Shown here: positions 17,801 to 27,372 of the stretch, piece after piece
Position numbering within the stretch: position 1 is the stretch's first letter
Layout of the letters: each line of letters begins with the position of its first letter
NCBI RefSeq assembly: GCF_000014225.1
Contig: NC_008228.1
Location: 3,844,001 to 3,908,000, forward strand
Source: Paraglaciecola sp. T6c
Lineage (GTDB): Bacteria; Pseudomonadota; Gammaproteobacteria; Enterobacterales; Alteromonadaceae
DNA: 64,000 nt
Direction: 5' to 3'
Made by a program: the position numbers and the translations under genes
The notes under the pieces: generated by a model
Seen by the model: only the letters and a program-made list of their open reading frames with translations
What the model was told of the DNA's origin: nothing
Database searches by the model: none

Positions 17801-19075
17801 TTACTCTTCATATATAGACATATGCATTTCTACACACTGTGCGATGCTCAGTGGCGCAATCATATTTTTAATCATGGAATCTTTTAGGTCTCGTTGCTTC
17901 ACGCAAAGCGTCATTTTATCGGCCAGATCAAACGCACTACCATGACGAAAATGCAATCCATTAACTCCATCTTCAACTTTCTCCGCCATTCCACCGATAT
18001 CACTCACAAGGAGTGGAACCTTGTTGTTGAACGCCTCTTGAATCACCATTGGCGAATTTTCCCACCAGATAGAAGGAACCACAGCCCAATCAACAGCACT
18101 AAGAATATTTGGCATTTCTTGAGGTTCATAAGCACCGTGAAAATGAACTCTTGCCCCATGCTTATTAAGAAGCTCTCGTATTGATTGCTGATAAGAGCCT
18201 GTTTGGTGCTCCATATTCGCGCCGTGAATTTCAATTAGCACATGTTTCTTTACATCTCTTGCCAAGCCAGCCAATGCGCCGATCAACACATCAACTCCCT
18301 TGTAGGGATTAATCTGGCCAAAGAATGCAAATTTCACCGTATCGGTACGAGCTACTTGATGAAGCTCTCCAACTGTATTAGCGGGCGCTACTTGTCCATT
18401 TTCGATGACGGAAATTAATTCGGGGGATAATCCCCAATCCACATACCTATCTTTAAGAAAAGATGAGGGAGAAATAAAATGATCGACATTATCGAACATT
18501 CTCTTGATGTAATTCTCCCGCAAGAAAAAATCCCCAGGTTGTTTCTCAGGAAAACAACTATAGCAATCTCTTGTACTTGCCTTGTAACAAAGTTTACCCG
18601 ATGTCTTTACCATCAAGCCTTTGTTGTGGCAGATAGCAAGATACTCATGCAAGGTCAAAACGATTTTTGCGTTAGGCAAAGAACGTCTTAGCTCTTCTAA
18701 AATTTCAATTCCCAATAAGAAATAATGGTGTAGATGAATAACGTCAGGTTTTAATAGCGTGATTAGATCTCTAAATTCTTGCCACATATGCCTCGTTTTA
18801 ATATTCGAAAAAAGAAAACCATCATCCATAGTGGTGTGAAATAGAATTTCTCGAGAAGTATTGCGTTGTGAAAATGCTGCACCACCATGAGGAATCTGAT
18901 CAGTGCGAGCAAGAAAATAGGCGTCTTCGCCATTTTTTAGTAACTGGTTAAACATGTTGTAAGCGGCCATTTCTGCACCGCCTTTATTAAGCTCTGGGTG
19001 CCCATGAGATATAATTAATATTCGTTTCGAAGTAGACTGCGTCACACTGCGACTCCTTGGATAAGGCTGCGCCAT
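17801..19075 (-). CDS. Family 4 glycosyltransferase
   Basis: This 424-aa GT-B enzyme has the N-terminal Gly-Gly-Ala-Glu-Met donor/acceptor loop near residue 32 and a His-Leu-His-His-Tyr segment. A second Rossmann domain starts around residue 230, and a C-terminal Gln-Glu-Ala-Phe-Asn-Asn-Lys-Val-Pro-Leu-Leu-Val-Ser-Asp corresponds to the E-x7-E nucleotide-sugar site. A Cys-rich insertion (Cys-Tyr-Lys and Cys-Tyr-Ser-Cys near residues 160-175) matches a subgroup of GT4 enzymes with such a loop. Its start overlaps the preceding GT2 gene by 34 bp, so translation is probably coupled. Sugar specificity is unknown. Confidence 0.84.
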   Translation of the reverse strand: MAQPYPRSRSVTQSTSKRILIISHGHPELNKGGAEMAAYNMFNQLLKNGEDAYFLARTDQIPHGGAAFSQRNTSREILFHTTMDDGFLFSNIKTRHMWQEFRDLITLLKPDVIHLHHYFLLGIEILEELRRSLPNAKIVLTLHEYLAICHNKGLMVKTSGKLCYKASTRDCYSCFPEKQPGDFFLRENYIKRMFDNVDHFISPSSFLKDRYVDWGLSPELISVIENGQVAPANTVGELHQVARTDTVKFAFFGQINPYKGVDVLIGALAGLARDVKKHVLIEIHGANMEHQTGSYQQSIRELLNKHGARVHFHGAYEPQEMPNILSAVDWAVVPSIWWENSPMVIQEAFNNKVPLLVSDIGGMAEKVEDGVNGLHFRHGSAFDLADKMTLCVKQRDLKDSMIKNMIAPLSIAQCVEMHMSIYEE

Positions 19076-20493
19076 TTATTGGCTTGATAAACACCATTCG
19101 CCAACGTTAGTTTGAATTTCCAGTCACCACTATCTACTAAATCTTGCGATAGTCGCTCCAAGTGGTATAACCGAGTAGACCCCGAAACGTAAATCTTCAA
19201 GCCATGATTTATCACTTTCAAACACAAGTCTGAATCTTCAAAATCTCCCAGTACATACATAGAATCAAAGCCATTAAGTTCTCTATAAAGCGCGGTGTTC
19301 ATCAACATACAAGCCCCAGTTGTATTACTACTCTCGAAAACAGCTTCAAGTGGAACAAGATCAACAGGAATACCTTTATAGGGGTGATGGTTCATCCATA
19401 TGCCTGGATAATGAGAGTCTTCTCTAAATTCCATGCCCGCATGCTGTATCGTATTATCCTCATATACTAGTGTGGCGCCCAAAATCCCCACATCACTAAG
19501 GGCTTCAAATTGAGCTAGGTACTCTCCCAACCATTCATTTTTGTCAGGTAAAATATCAGAGTTAAGTAATAGTAAACGTTCAGCTGTGACAAACTCTACT
19601 CCTAGATTATTTGCGCCAGCAAACCCCCTATTACGCTCAGACAAAACTAATTTAAAAGGGTACCTAAAGGTTTCAAATAAGCCGTGAGCGGTGATAACCA
19701 CCTCTCGAATTAGCGCAGGGTCGTCCAATACGTAGATCACTTCAACACTTTGCATAAATGGGTCTGAAGAGAAATTGGATAATTGGAACTGCATAAAGTC
19801 ATAGCGACCGTATAATGGAATAACCACACTAACCTTAGGCTCACCTATCAGACCGCCATAAGTTTTTAACTCACTACCATTATTTTTTGATTGCTTAGCT
19901 TTCCATATACGATGGATGTCAGGCAGTGATTCACTGGATAAATATTCAAGCGCACCAGATTTGGTGAGATCAACGCGCTGTAGAATACTCTTAATTTTTT
20001 CTACGTCTTTGTCTCTGTGACGAATGATCATCTGGCTAGAGCCAGTTGTTGTGCCGATTGACAAACCATGCTTTTCGATAAAGGTAATCGCATCGTCCTG
20101 ACGTTCGGAAACGTGGCTAAGTATCTCAGCAATGTTTTGTGCGCGTTTAAAGCGTTGCTTAGACATTGGAAAATCTATTTTCGAATGCTTAAATAATACA
20201 TTATCTAGATCTCCTTTGACTCCTGACATCACGGCCACGAAACCAAAGCAGCAACCATCATGGGGTAGTTGAAACCGCTGGACGACATCATTTCGAGCAA
20301 AGGTAAAAAGATCTATTTCAGTCTCCTGACCCAACTGGCTCGCTGTTAGTTGCCGCTCGTTCAAATCATTTGTTTTGTGCGCTGCCCAGCCTAAACAGAT
20401 GACGGTGTCATCTTGAGTGGCGATAAAATCAATATTTAGCAATGCCTCTTTAGCCATTTGATTTTTGATAGCGTTTTTAATGCGAGCTAGCAA
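19042..20493 (-). CDS. Family 2 glycosyltransferase with N-terminal beta domain
   Basis: This 483-aa protein is the first gene of the 13-gene minus-strand run. Residues about 15-110 form a beta-rich module with a Gly-Trp-Ala motif, shared with neighbouring polysaccharide enzymes. From about residue 222 it is a GT2 enzyme with Pro-Lys-Val-Ser-Val-Val-Ile-Pro, the metal-site segment Leu-Asn-Ser-Asp, and a Gly-Asp-Phe-Glu-Asp-Ser-Asp motif in the catalytic position. The start is TTG with a GGGAG ribosome-binding site 7 bp upstream. It diverges from the plus-strand glycosyltransferase at 20632, so the 138-bp gap between them should hold both promoters. Confidence 0.82.
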   Translation of the reverse strand: MLARIKNAIKNQMAKEALLNIDFIATQDDTVICLGWAAHKTNDLNERQLTASQLGQETEIDLFTFARNDVVQRFQLPHDGCCFGFVAVMSGVKGDLDNVLFKHSKIDFPMSKQRFKRAQNIAEILSHVSERQDDAITFIEKHGLSIGTTTGSSQMIIRHRDKDVEKIKSILQRVDLTKSGALEYLSSESLPDIHRIWKAKQSKNNGSELKTYGGLIGEPKVSVVIPLYGRYDFMQFQLSNFSSDPFMQSVEVIYVLDDPALIREVVITAHGLFETFRYPFKLVLSERNRGFAGANNLGVEFVTAERLLLLNSDILPDKNEWLGEYLAQFEALSDVGILGATLVYEDNTIQHAGMEFREDSHYPGIWMNHHPYKGIPVDLVPLEAVFESSNTTGACMLMNTALYRELNGFDSMYVLGDFEDSDLCLKVINHGLKIYVSGSTRLYHLERLSQDLVDSGDWKFKLTLANGVYQANKWRSLIQGVAV

Positions 20494-20631
20494 ATTCTAC
20501 ACTCCCTATCGGTATGCACTGGTTTTCCTAAGTAGGTAATTCGCGGGAAAATTTCCGGTTAGTTCTTCTGAACGTTTCGGCGAGATGATACATTACAGCG
20601 GTTTTTAATTCATTAGTTAAGTAGGTAAAGG

Positions 20632-23340
20632 ATGTCTGAAACAGCGCAATTTGTAATCGAGCAATACACTGCAGGTTTTTTGTCCGGCTGGTACTACGAA
20701 AACTCTTCGCTTCCAACAGCAAAATGCTTTCAAATTGAAGTCAATGGTCTCGTGGTGGGAGTGGGTGAAACGAGCATTTTTCGTCAAGATTTAAAAAATG
20801 CAGGTTACGGCGACGGTGTTCAGGCATTCAGAATATTTATTGATGACAAACTAGTTGAGTACGGAAAGTTAGCCCTAAGGCTTCGAAATCAAAGTGGAAG
20901 CTATGCAGCGGGGAACACCTTTGAGTTTACTCGAGAAGAACCAAATATCACCTTGGCTCTACGAAACCGAGACCCGCTTAATTTACATTTTGATGTTTTA
21001 GGCGATAAAGAAAAACTTAGTTCAAGGATCCAAATAAATGCCGGCAATAAAGTTTTGCACTTACAAAGTACTCAATCGAGTGTAAAAACAGGCAAAATCA
21101 ATATTCCTGCACCAATTGAATTAATGGATGGCGTCGAACGGCTGATCACAATAGGATTAGAGGGCAGCTCTCGTGCACTGTGGCAAGGGCATATCACTTT
21201 CTATCCAGTCGTATCCTCACGTGAAAAACTAACAAGCGCTCACCCCGCCCACCGACAAATCGGTATTAATGCGCAATCTTCTTATCGTTACGAATCCCTT
21301 CAATTACAACTAGCACAATCATCAAGTTTAGAAGCGATAAAGAATATTCAATTAGCACACAAAGTTGTCAACGAAGGTTGGGAAAATCGCTGCGAATTTC
21401 CCCAATTGGCTCTACCAAAAGCAGATTCCCCTCTAGTCAGTGTTGTAATCCCTGCGTATAACCAATTTGCAATAACCTATCATTGCATTGCTTCATTAAT
21501 TCTGGCTTACAATCACGTTTCATTTGAGGTCATATTGGCAGACGATTGCTCAAATGATCGCACCAATGAGGCTGAACAATACATAGAACATCTACAAATT
21601 TGTCGTAACGATTCAAATCTTATGTTCTTAAAAAACTGTAATAAAGCCTCTCAGATGTGTAAAGGCGAATATATCGTCTTGCTAAATAATGACACGGAAG
21701 TGACCTCTCATTGGTTAGACGAGTTAGTATCAACAATGACCTTACATAGCCAATGTGGACTCACAGGAAGCAAGTTACTTAATCAAAACGGTAGTTTGCA
21801 AGAAGCTGGTGGAATAGTATGGTCGTCGGGTAAACCATGGAATGTCGGGCATGGCGATAACCCAAACAAACCAGAGTACAACTATGTTCGTCACGTCGAT
21901 TATGTAAGTGGCGCATCATTATGCATTAGACGTGATGTATGGACACAAGTATCAGGATTTAATGAAGACTACGCCCCTGCCTATTTTGAAGACACAGACA
22001 TCGCATTTAGAGTAAGAGAAGCGGGCTATTCAACCCTTTACACACCAAGCTCAGAGGTGTTTCATTTTGAAGGACTTACCCACGGCAGAGACATAAACGT
22101 GGGCGTAAAGCAGAATCAGGTCATAAACCAAACTAAATTTGCTAGGCGTTGGGTTGATGCAGTTCAACACAATGGACATGAATCAATTGAAAACTTGCAA
22201 CAAGAGAAAGACCGAAATATTCAAAAACGTGTTTTGGTTCTGGACTTCACTGTACCCTCGCCAAATGAAGAAGCTGGCGCTTACGCCGCAGTGCAAGAAA
22301 TTAAGCTTATGCAGTCACTTGGGTGCAAAGTAACCTTTGCTGATTACCGTTTTTTGCATATGGGTGAGCTAACCACCGATCTACAAAAAATGGGGGTAGA
22401 GGTACTGCATGCACCATTCTATACCTCAGTGGAACAAATGCTGACTCAACGCCTACCTGAAATGGATGCGGTTTACATTACTCGCTATTATGTTGCGCAA
22501 AAGTTTGTTGATAGGATCAAGTCGATTAATCCAGCCTTACCTATCTTGTTCAACAATGCGGATCTGCATTTTTTAAGAGAGCTCAGAGCCGCCCAAACCG
22601 AGCAACAAAAGACGAAAGCACGTGACCAAGAATTAGAGATCTGTCAAAAAGTTGATGCGGTTCTGTGTTACAACGCGGTGGAACATGCAGTTATCAGTTC
22701 ACATATTACGGAAAAACTGAATTATCACATCACTCCGTGGGTACTTAACGAGAAAACAAAAGGACCAGAATTCAGCCTACGACACGGTATCTCATTTTTA
22801 GGTGGCTTTGGTCATAAACCTAATATCGACTCAGTAATATATCTAGCTGAAAAAGTGATGCCATTATTGCTAAGTGAAAGACCCGATATAAAACTCAATG
22901 TGTATGGCAGTAAGATGCCCCCCGAGCTTAAAAAGCTTGATTGTGAAAACATTAATATCGTGGGCTTTGCAGCGAACCTAGACGATGTTTTCCATCAGCA
23001 TAAGGTGTTCGTTGCCCCATTGCTTTCTGGCGCAGGGATAAAAGGTAAGGTTCTCGAGGCCATGGCATACAATTTACCTTGCGTATTGACTGATATCGCC
23101 GCTGAAGCGACTGGGCTGAGCGATCAAATATCTTGCTCAATTGCTAACACGCCCGAAACAACTGTAGAAAAAATCATCGAGCTATACGATAACGAAAAGC
23201 TCTGGAATCAATATGCCGCAGCCGAGCGAAAAATTGTCACAACCCATTATTCTGCCAGCAACGCGCGCGAAAGATTTGCCGATATTTTTGCCAGCGTAGG
23301 TGTCTTCGTCGACGTGAAAAACATGCACAGCAGTAACTAA
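20632..23340 (+). CDS. Bifunctional GT2-GT4 glycosyltransferase
   Basis: This 902-aa protein has three parts. Residues about 1-110 are a beta module with Leu-Ser-Gly-Trp-Tyr and a Phe-Arg-Gln-Asp-Leu motif, typical of accessory domains on large surface-glycan glycosyltransferases. A GT2 domain begins near residue 266 and includes Asn-Asn-Asp-Thr and Phe-Glu-Asp-Thr-Asp. A GT-B (GT4/GT1-like) domain begins near residue 530 and has a C-terminal Ala-Pro-Leu-Leu-Ser-Gly-Ala-Gly-Ile-Lys-Gly-Lys donor site. It could add two successive sugars or make a repeating disaccharide. It is followed after 31 bp by a sulfotransferase-like gene on the same strand. Confidence 0.83.
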   Translation: MSETAQFVIEQYTAGFLSGWYYENSSLPTAKCFQIEVNGLVVGVGETSIFRQDLKNAGYGDGVQAFRIFIDDKLVEYGKLALRLRNQSGSYAAGNTFEFTREEPNITLALRNRDPLNLHFDVLGDKEKLSSRIQINAGNKVLHLQSTQSSVKTGKINIPAPIELMDGVERLITIGLEGSSRALWQGHITFYPVVSSREKLTSAHPAHRQIGINAQSSYRYESLQLQLAQSSSLEAIKNIQLAHKVVNEGWENRCEFPQLALPKADSPLVSVVIPAYNQFAITYHCIASLILAYNHVSFEVILADDCSNDRTNEAEQYIEHLQICRNDSNLMFLKNCNKASQMCKGEYIVLLNNDTEVTSHWLDELVSTMTLHSQCGLTGSKLLNQNGSLQEAGGIVWSSGKPWNVGHGDNPNKPEYNYVRHVDYVSGASLCIRRDVWTQVSGFNEDYAPAYFEDTDIAFRVREAGYSTLYTPSSEVFHFEGLTHGRDINVGVKQNQVINQTKFARRWVDAVQHNGHESIENLQQEKDRNIQKRVLVLDFTVPSPNEEAGAYAAVQEIKLMQSLGCKVTFADYRFLHMGELTTDLQKMGVEVLHAPFYTSVEQMLTQRLPEMDAVYITRYYVAQKFVDRIKSINPALPILFNNADLHFLRELRAAQTEQQKTKARDQELEICQKVDAVLCYNAVEHAVISSHITEKLNYHITPWVLNEKTKGPEFSLRHGISFLGGFGHKPNIDSVIYLAEKVMPLLLSERPDIKLNVYGSKMPPELKKLDCENINIVGFAANLDDVFHQHKVFVAPLLSGAGIKGKVLEAMAYNLPCVLTDIAAEATGLSDQISCSIANTPETTVEKIIELYDNEKLWNQYAAAERKIVTTHYSASNARERFADIFASVGVFVDVKNMHSSN

Positions 23341-23371
23341 TAGGCCCAAGACACGTTAATAAAGGGAAAAG

Positions 23372-24361
23372 ATGAAACGTAAGTTATATATACATGTTGG
23401 GCCCCATAAAACCGCAACCAGTGCAATACAGGGTTATTTCGTAGCGCAAGGTACTTCTAGCCTTTTGTACCCTAAAACAGGCAGGTGGACTGACGGCGCC
23501 CATCACAAACTCTCATTCGCCGCACGTGGCATCGACGACTACGGTACTATTGCTGTGCCTGCTTGGAGTGAGTTGCTTGAAGCGCTTGATAAAGAAATTG
23601 CCGCTAGCACAACAGACATATTATTAAGTTCAGAAGAAGCAACGCCTGCACTTATCGACGCTTTGGCCCCCACCATCGCCAAGCATGATTTAATGGTTAT
23701 TTTTATTCTAGTGTTACGCAATCCAATTGAAAGGGCTGCATCACTATATAATCAATGGGTGAAAGATCCTGCTACAGGGGTTGACGAGGATCCTGATACC
23801 TATTTGGAAAACCACATTCAGGAATTTGAGTTCAAGCGTGTATATGAAAAGTGGAAATCGTTAAACAGGCCGTTGATAGTCGTCCCCTTCAAAAGCAAAT
23901 TGCCTTTAGTGCAACGTTTTTGTGCAGCTATCAACGAGCCATATCACAAACCTTCAACGGAAGAGCTCCTAAACCCCTCAATGGGTGGCGCAGCATTACT
24001 GGCCATGTTACTTGCGAATAAATTATCCAATGACGAAAACCAGAGGCGCAGTTTTTTTGATCAATTGGTTGATGATGCGCAATTCCATATCTGGCGGGGT
24101 GAGTCATTTCCTTTTAGCCATATAGCCTGCGAGAAATTTTTCAACGCCATACAGCCCGATATTGAATGGGTGGTGAAAACTTTTTCCTTCGAGCGAACAC
24201 CACTTAAAAATCCACATAAGCAACGCTTTTCATTAACTATCGAAGAGCAACAAAGTATTTACCAACATTTAGAAAAGGCCAACTTAACCCCCACAGATAA
24301 GCAGGTCATCGCACAAACAATTAAGCCCTTTGCATTAACATCACAGACAATCGAAAGTTGA
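23372..24361 (+). CDS. Sulfotransferase-like protein
   Basis: This 329-aa protein opens with Tyr-Ile-His-Val-Gly-Pro-His-Lys-Thr-Ala-Thr-Ser, a variant of the PAPS 5'-loop in which Gly of the KTGTS motif is Ala. A 3'-phosphate element Leu-Arg-Asn-Pro-Ile-Glu-Arg-Ala with Ser-Leu-Tyr-Asn-Gln occurs near residues 117-130. It belongs with the proteins at 7639 and 10192 but is more distant. An AGGG site precedes the ATG. It is cotranscribed with the bifunctional glycosyltransferase at 20632 and converges with the gene ending at 24384, with only 22 bp between stops and no obvious terminator there. Confidence 0.75.
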   Translation: MKRKLYIHVGPHKTATSAIQGYFVAQGTSSLLYPKTGRWTDGAHHKLSFAARGIDDYGTIAVPAWSELLEALDKEIAASTTDILLSSEEATPALIDALAPTIAKHDLMVIFILVLRNPIERAASLYNQWVKDPATGVDEDPDTYLENHIQEFEFKRVYEKWKSLNRPLIVVPFKSKLPLVQRFCAAINEPYHKPSTEELLNPSMGGAALLAMLLANKLSNDENQRRSFFDQLVDDAQFHIWRGESFPFSHIACEKFFNAIQPDIEWVVKTFSFERTPLKNPHKQRFSLTIEEQQSIYQHLEKANLTPTDKQVIAQTIKPFALTSQTIES

Positions 24362-24383
24362 CACACTCCATATTATACGTAGA

Positions 24384-26405
24384 TTATTCCCCATCTAATG
24401 TATATTGCTGACTAAGTACTGCACTATTTAAAATCTGGTGGCAACGCTTTCGCGCAGCGTTAGCAATCTGTTTTCGAGCCTCAGCTGAGGTCGCTAACGT
24501 ATTAATATGCGCTGCCCAGTCGCCTTCATTATCTGCCAACAAACCAACACATGTATCAGCTGCACTAAATATCCGTCGATAGGTTGGGTTGTCCGCGACA
24601 ATTGAGGGGGTGCCGCATAGTGCGGCTTCAAACCACTTCAGTGGACTTTTAGCATCACAGAATGGGTTACGTTGCAGCGGAACCAAGTTTATGTTTAAAC
24701 GCGATAACTCGTACGGTAAGTTACAATGTTGCACTAATGGCCGCGACTCAATTTGTTTTTCAGGTACCATTTCACGCAACGCATCCAGCTGCAAATAACC
24801 AATGGCAGTGAAGGTCCAGTCCGGATTTTCCCGCAACCACATCCCTAAAGGGCGCACTATAGTAGCAAAATCCGCATTATGCGTCGGTGTACCACTGGCA
24901 TATCCAATACGTTTTTCAGGCTGCAAACATTGCTCTTCATATTGTCGCCAATGCTCACTAATTAGCTGGGTCTCGGGGGAAAAACCATTCGGCACAACTT
25001 TACAGGAGTGGCCCATACCTTGAATGTGTCGTGCTAGGGCTGGGGTGCTGCAAAGAACCTCGTCACACGAGGCTAAAGCGCGATAATAGCTATCAGCTTT
25101 GGTTAACCACGCTTGTTTCTCTTGCAGGCTTTGTCTGGTAATAAAATCAATGTAACCTGCTTCGATAACGCTTCGATCAATAATTAGATCATCAATGTCA
25201 TAGCTAACCAATACATCATTTTCTCTGCACACTTGCGTAATATTTGCTAACGCTTGGCTCCACTCACAGCGATGAATAATCACCCTTTTTGCTGTACTGA
25301 GTAAATTCACATGAGGCAACATACCTTCTGGTGTGCTCCAAAAAGCCTGTTGTCCATCTTTAATTAACGCATCTACTGGATTTTTAACACGGTAAATGTG
25401 ACTGCGGGTAGCGGGCGTTGCACTAATAAATACATAAGCATTCTTTGCCTTCTCACTGTTACCAAGTAGAGTCACATCGACCGCGCTTTGAGCGGTTAAC
25501 AGTTTAATATAAGCAGCGAGTTTCACCGAAAATGGCGGAGCGTGATTAACCACTTCGCATTGCTGTGGTATCGCGGTTCTAGAAACCGCATAAAGCGTAT
25601 CAAACCAGTTATTGATATCGTCAATAGAAGCGCGGCCAGCAAGCGCAGCATAAATGGAACTATTGACTCGAGTTAAATCAGTTAACAGCTTACCGGACAG
25701 TGCATAATGCCGCGGTTTTTTGACTGATACTGGCGGGCTTAACACGTTCGCATTGGGTAAAGTATCTTGCAAAAAGTGCCGTATTTTTGTGTTTATCGTC
25801 TGTGTATCATTTAACCAATCTTCATAACTAAAGCAAAAGCGGTTAACGCCTCTGGTATGTTGCTCAGCCTCTAGGTTATGCCGCAGCCATAAAAGCTCTA
25901 CATGCTGCGTGTCGGTAATCGCAGCTGGAGCAATTTCAGGGGTATGCTGACGCTTTGCCAAAGATTGATAAACCGCATCTACATCGCGCACAATGAACAC
26001 GACAGAAACCTGCGAGCCTAACGCTTTTAACACGGGCAAAAGCAGGGGGAAAAGGCGACATAATCGAGGATCTTTTAGCACCAATTGTGGCTTTTGTTCA
26101 AAGGCAAAGCCCAATAAAGCTGATAATTCTGCTTTGGCCTGCTTGGCGCTTTCCCCATCGAATACATGCAATGGCATGGGCTCAATGGCATTCCACTTTA
26201 AGCCCACGCTGTCCAAGAAACGGTTATGGATTTGAACCAGTTCTTTCGCTTCAAAATAACCGTTTGGGTTATCCACATGATGAGCAGGCATCGAGTCAGA
26301 TGGCAGCTCGAATCCCATATCACAAATCGTCTTGGCCAAGGCTGACGTGCCAGAGCGGTGCATGCCCAAAACGACGACACACGAACGCGGTGTATTAATA
26401 GCCAT
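24384..26405 (-). CDS. Sulfotransferase-glycosyltransferase fusion protein
   Basis: This 673-aa protein joins two activities. The N-terminal domain (about residues 8-230) is sulfotransferase-like, with the PAPS loop Gly-Met-His-Arg-Ser-Gly-Thr-Ser at 14-21 and Val-Arg-Asp-Val-Asp-Ala-Val at the 3'-phosphate site. The C-terminal half (about 330-670) is a GT-B domain with Val-Val-Pro-Asn-Gly and Gly-Tyr-Ala-Ser-Gly-Thr-Pro-Thr-His. A Lys-Trp-Phe-Glu-Ala-Ala-Leu-Cys-Gly segment fits the donor site. The start chosen (ATG at 26405) overlaps the stop of the upstream glycosyltransferase gene in TAATG; an in-frame upstream start at 26429 is possible. Confidence 0.8.
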   Translation of the reverse strand: MAINTPRSCVVVLGMHRSGTSALAKTICDMGFELPSDSMPAHHVDNPNGYFEAKELVQIHNRFLDSVGLKWNAIEPMPLHVFDGESAKQAKAELSALLGFAFEQKPQLVLKDPRLCRLFPLLLPVLKALGSQVSVVFIVRDVDAVYQSLAKRQHTPEIAPAAITDTQHVELLWLRHNLEAEQHTRGVNRFCFSYEDWLNDTQTINTKIRHFLQDTLPNANVLSPPVSVKKPRHYALSGKLLTDLTRVNSSIYAALAGRASIDDINNWFDTLYAVSRTAIPQQCEVVNHAPPFSVKLAAYIKLLTAQSAVDVTLLGNSEKAKNAYVFISATPATRSHIYRVKNPVDALIKDGQQAFWSTPEGMLPHVNLLSTAKRVIIHRCEWSQALANITQVCRENDVLVSYDIDDLIIDRSVIEAGYIDFITRQSLQEKQAWLTKADSYYRALASCDEVLCSTPALARHIQGMGHSCKVVPNGFSPETQLISEHWRQYEEQCLQPEKRIGYASGTPTHNADFATIVRPLGMWLRENPDWTFTAIGYLQLDALREMVPEKQIESRPLVQHCNLPYELSRLNINLVPLQRNPFCDAKSPLKWFEAALCGTPSIVADNPTYRRIFSAADTCVGLLADNEGDWAAHINTLATSAEARKQIANAARKRCHQILNSAVLSQQYTLDGE

Positions 26406-27286
26406 TACACCACCAAGAACGGCTGGCAATTAGCCGGCAACTTACCAAAGTAGGTAGGCGAAATAGAGGTATCCATTACCCAAGGTTTGCCATAAATGCG
26501 CTGATATTCTTCCTCAAAGATAGGCATTGGATGCTCTTCTTGTTTCACATTCGTTGCGACCCCACCATGGATTTGATGAAATGAGCCCTCCCCTAATAGC
26601 AAAATGGGGGTGCTTGAGGGTGCGTGACACGCCTGTTGGAAGAAATCAAGATTGACCAAACCGCCGCCGGGGGTTTGAAAAGCGGTGTTCATCCCGCCGA
26701 GCCCCCGAAAACTAGCCAAAGGCATAATAAAACAGTTACTTTCTGCTATCGGGCCACTGAACCCTTTCGCACTCGACCCTGCCAAAGCGGCAATATCAAA
26801 TAAACGGTAACCATTGTTCTGCCAGTCAATGTTGGTAAGCAAGTCATCTTCAACCGACTGACAATAACCTTCAACAATCGAGCGATTCTGAATGTCAGGC
26901 CCAAGATGCAAGCCTAATGTGTAAATAAAGGGGTCATCGTAAACTTGCGCGATACGCATCGCTGAGGCTATGACACCAGGGCTCAAAATACGCGCACCGT
27001 CTATTAACACCATTAAGTACTTGCCTTTGGCTAAACTGGCACCGTAATTAATTGCATCAACTGGTGACACTGAATCGGTTTTAAAGTAGTGATAAGAGTA
27101 GTGTTCACCCAGCGCTTCGACTTCGACTTTATCGAGTGGCTCACTAGAGGCATTATCGATTGCAATCACCTCATAGTTTACATCAGTGATACCTTGTTGA
27201 TATTCAGCGCTAAAGGAGAAAAGCGTGCGCTTGGCTTCACGTTGCATATTGTGAAAAATGGAAACGATAGATAGAGTCGGTTGCAT
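26405..27286 (-). CDS. Family 2 glycosyltransferase-like protein
   Basis: This protein of about 293 aa is GT2-like. The GT-A fold begins at Pro-Thr-Leu-Ser-Ile-Val-Ser-Ile-Phe-His-Asn, and an Ile-Asp-Asn-Ala-Ser segment and a Met-Val-Leu-Ile-Asp-Gly-Ala metal site follow. In place of the usual DxD there is Ile-Asp-Gly-Ala, so activity or metal use may differ. The start at ATG 27286 places the first strand right after the Met; a GTG at 27313 would add nine residues. It is the middle gene of a three-gene minus-strand unit. Confidence 0.75.
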   Translation of the reverse strand: MQPTLSIVSIFHNMQREAKRTLFSFSAEYQQGITDVNYEVIAIDNASSEPLDKVEVEALGEHYSYHYFKTDSVSPVDAINYGASLAKGKYLMVLIDGARILSPGVIASAMRIAQVYDDPFIYTLGLHLGPDIQNRSIVEGYCQSVEDDLLTNIDWQNNGYRLFDIAALAGSSAKGFSGPIAESNCFIMPLASFRGLGGMNTAFQTPGGGLVNLDFFQQACHAPSSTPILLLGEGSFHQIHGGVATNVKQEEHPMPIFEEEYQRIYGKPWVMDTSISPTYFGKLPANCQPFLVV

Positions 27287-27372
27287 AATGGAGCTTGTTT
27301 GATGAATATGCACCGATTATGTCAAATAAGTAGCCTTTAATCCAAGCGATGCACAGGTTAAAAACCGCCTTT

